A DNA stretch of 6,302 nt from Bacteroidota bacterium. Its GTDB lineage: Bacteria > Bacteroidota > Bacteroidia > Bacteroidales > PUMT01. The position numbers were made by a program, and so were the translations under genes. Positions 4,901 through 6,302 of this stretch are shown here, in pieces. The DNA lies in the NCBI GenBank assembly GCA_003556985.1, contig PWPZ01000271.1, positions 1 through 6,302 of the forward strand, in the 5' to 3' direction. Below the pieces are notes generated by a model, which had not been told where the DNA came from, searched no databases, and saw nothing but the letters and a program-made list of their open reading frames with translations. The first letter of the stretch is position 1. Each line of letters starts with the position of its first letter.

Positions 4901-6302
4901 TTACCTCTTCCTCAGGATGTCGAGTGCTGTCATATACCCGCTGTAGATGGAGCCGGAAAAGCCTCCGCCGAATTTTCCCCATGCCGAGGCAATATGGAGG
5001 TTGTCGGGGAGGGCGGACAGGTATGCTGATGGTTTTCCGGGGTTCTGTGCGAAGCCGTAAACGGCACCGGCCGGATTCATCGTGTATCGCTGTACCGTTA
5101 AGGGTGTTGCCACTTCTACATACTCAAGTGCATTTCTGAACCCGGGGATGAGCTTTTCGCATCTGTCAGTGAATATATCGGCTACGGCAGACTTTCTCTT
5201 CAGATAGGAGTTCCGTTCCATCCCTTCCCAATCGCGGATATAGTCAATACAGCATACCGCACCTACTCCTTTTCCGTCGGGGGCAAGGGCGGAGTCGACC
5301 TGGCTGTAGTCGACAAACGTAAAGCTGCGGGTTTCAAAGCCTGCCTTGTTGTTTATCACTATATCTTTCTGGGTTTTTACGGAAGGGTCATAAACGAATG
5401 TGGAATAGTGCCTGTTCCCGGTCTCTTTCAAAGATTCCCGGAAACCAAAATAGACTGTCAGAAGAGAGGCTCCGATTTTCATATCCTCTATCTTTTCCGA
5501 CAGGATATTTCCGCGGCCTTTTGGAAGCAAACTGCCGGCCAGGTTTGGTACAGCAGCGTTCACGACAATCTCCGTGGCGTGATCGGTGCCGGCACTCTTA
5601 TTCTTTTCTGAACTGCTTTCCCAGGTAATGCCTGCCGGTCTGTCCCCTTCATAGATGATGCCCGTGACCATGCTGTTCAGCTTTACTGTGCCTCCGTTCT
5701 CTTCGATAACCGACACGAGGGCATTTGACAGCTTTTGTGATCCGCCCTGCACAAAACTGGCGTTTCCGCCATAATAGCTTCCCTGTGCAGCAAGGTAATA
5801 ATTGAGTGAAGTGGAGTAGGGGTCATCATGGAAATAACCGAGGTTGCCAAGCAGGATGAGTTTAAGATCATCGTTCTTTATATGTTCGTCGAGGAAGGTG
5901 CCGAGACTCTTTTCGGGGCTGCCGGCACTTTCTGCCAGCACCTTGCGGGAGTTTAACAGGTAATAAAAGTAGGTGTTCAATCCATCCGTTTCTCCGGGAA
6001 ACAGTTGAGACAGCCTGCGTGCCGCCTCTTTGGGATCATGGGGAATGACCACATCCTGCCGGCCGTTTACAAAACGATAAAATTCAGGCAGGCCCAGCAA
6101 AGTCACCCGTTCGTCAATGCCCAGGTCCCTGAATATTCTGACTTTCATATCCTTTGTATGAGGGCCGTCCATTTCATGGAGCCCTACTTCAAGAGTGTAC
6201 TCCTTTCGGTTGAATGTGGTAGCGCAGCCTCCGGGGCGGTCATGCTGTTCAAGCAGAAGAACTGTTTTTCCCTCTTTTGCCAGTTTGGCTCCGGCAGTCA
6301 GA
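4901..6302 (-). CDS. Phytoene desaturase / carotenoid isomerase / retinol saturase-type FAD oxidoreductase, 5' end outside window
   Basis: The frame stays open to the window edge and gives 466 residues plus TAA. The Met at 6172 is internal: upstream codons read LTAGAKLAKEG, LLLEQHDRPGG and GLHEMDG, which continue the FAD-binding Rossmann fold. The GxGxxG loop itself and about 25-30 residues are missing to the right. In window numbering, Glu18 should bind the FAD ribose, followed by RPGG (22-25). YYGGNASFVQGGSQ (176-189) and GGTVKLNSMVTGI (203-215) are typical of the CrtI/CRTISO/RetSat superfamily. The closing FGGGFSGSIYSGY (444-456) is the second FAD-contacting motif. These enzymes desaturate, isomerise or saturate polyenes such as carotenoids and retinol. 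Which of these applies cannot be told from sequence alone, and no other carotenoid gene is in view. The next gene downstream is 317 bases away, so co-transcription is doubtful. Confidence 0.9.
   Translation of the reverse strand, partial: LTAGAKLAKEGKTVLLLEQHDRPGGCATTFNRKEYTLEVGLHEMDGPHTKDMKVRIFRDLGIDERVTLLGLPEFYRFVNGRQDVVIPHDPKEAARRLSQLFPGETDGLNTYFYYLLNSRKVLAESAGSPEKSLGTFLDEHIKNDDLKLILLGNLGYFHDDPYSTSLNYYLAAQGSYYGGNASFVQGGSQKLSNALVSVIEENGGTVKLNSMVTGIIYEGDRPAGITWESSSEKNKSAGTDHATEIVVNAAVPNLAGSLLPKGRGNILSEKIEDMKIGASLLTVYFGFRESLKETGNRHYSTFVYDPSVKTQKDIVINNKAGFETRSFTFVDYSQVDSALAPDGKGVGAVCCIDYIRDWEGMERNSYLKRKSAVADIFTDRCEKLIPGFRNALEYVEVATPLTVQRYTMNPAGAVYGFAQNPGKPSAYLSALPDNLHIASAWGKFGGGFSGSIYSGYMTALDILRKR

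Noticed and set aside
4692..4982. A 96-codon minus-strand frame across the spacer and the end of the FAD oxidoreductase gene.
   Set aside because: Its first part is the oxidoreductase read in another frame and the rest is the purine-rich repeat tract, so it is a chance open frame.
6170..6172. ATG at 6170-6172 as the start of the FAD oxidoreductase.
   Set aside because: The frame continues upstream with conserved FAD-binding sequence (LLLEQHDRPGG), so this Met is internal.

Overview
The window most likely comes from the chromosome of a Bacteroidota bacterium, perhaps Bacteroidales-like and possibly a metagenome-assembled contig. The main evidence is a DUF5916/CBM9-like secreted protein, a family typical of that phylum. 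Moderate GC content, mostly weak Shine-Dalgarno sequences and AT-rich spacers fit the same picture. All five genes I can support lie on the minus strand, so the description below runs from high to low coordinates.

At the right edge (4901-6302) is a phytoene desaturase / carotenoid isomerase / retinol saturase-type FAD oxidoreductase. Its first 25-30 residues lie beyond the window. A 317-base spacer follows, holding a hairpin, a possible Bacteroidota -7 element and a purine-rich tract built of degenerate 7-mers. Next is a 742-residue secreted protein with an N-terminal CBM9-like domain and a C-terminal DUF5916 region (2355-4583). Its signal-peptide core is encoded by four tandem 7-mers. A 130-base spacer with a small hairpin leads to a 276-residue lipoprotein (1394-2224) made of two tandem copies of one domain, each with a CVGC motif.

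At the left end is a two-gene unit that appears translationally coupled. A 57-residue winged-helix-type protein (1102-1275), easily missed because of its size, ends in the TAATG that starts a cysteine desulfurase (137-1102). The desulfurase has its PLP-binding machinery but stops before the catalytic-cysteine loop. A -1 shift near 185 opens a different 41-codon tail containing CPFC. The gene is therefore broken, mis-sequenced or has an unusual C-terminus.

The genes do not form one obvious pathway. The wHTH-desulfurase pair suggests a regulated sulfur-transfer unit. The lipoprotein and DUF5916 protein are both exported, and the FAD enzyme suggests polyene or lipid modification. I see no CRISPR array, tRNA, rRNA, insertion sequence or phage gene. 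I do not find a clear-cut new multi-gene system. The points most worth checking are the duplicated CVGC lipoprotein, the heptamer-encoded signal peptide and the desulfurase C-terminus.
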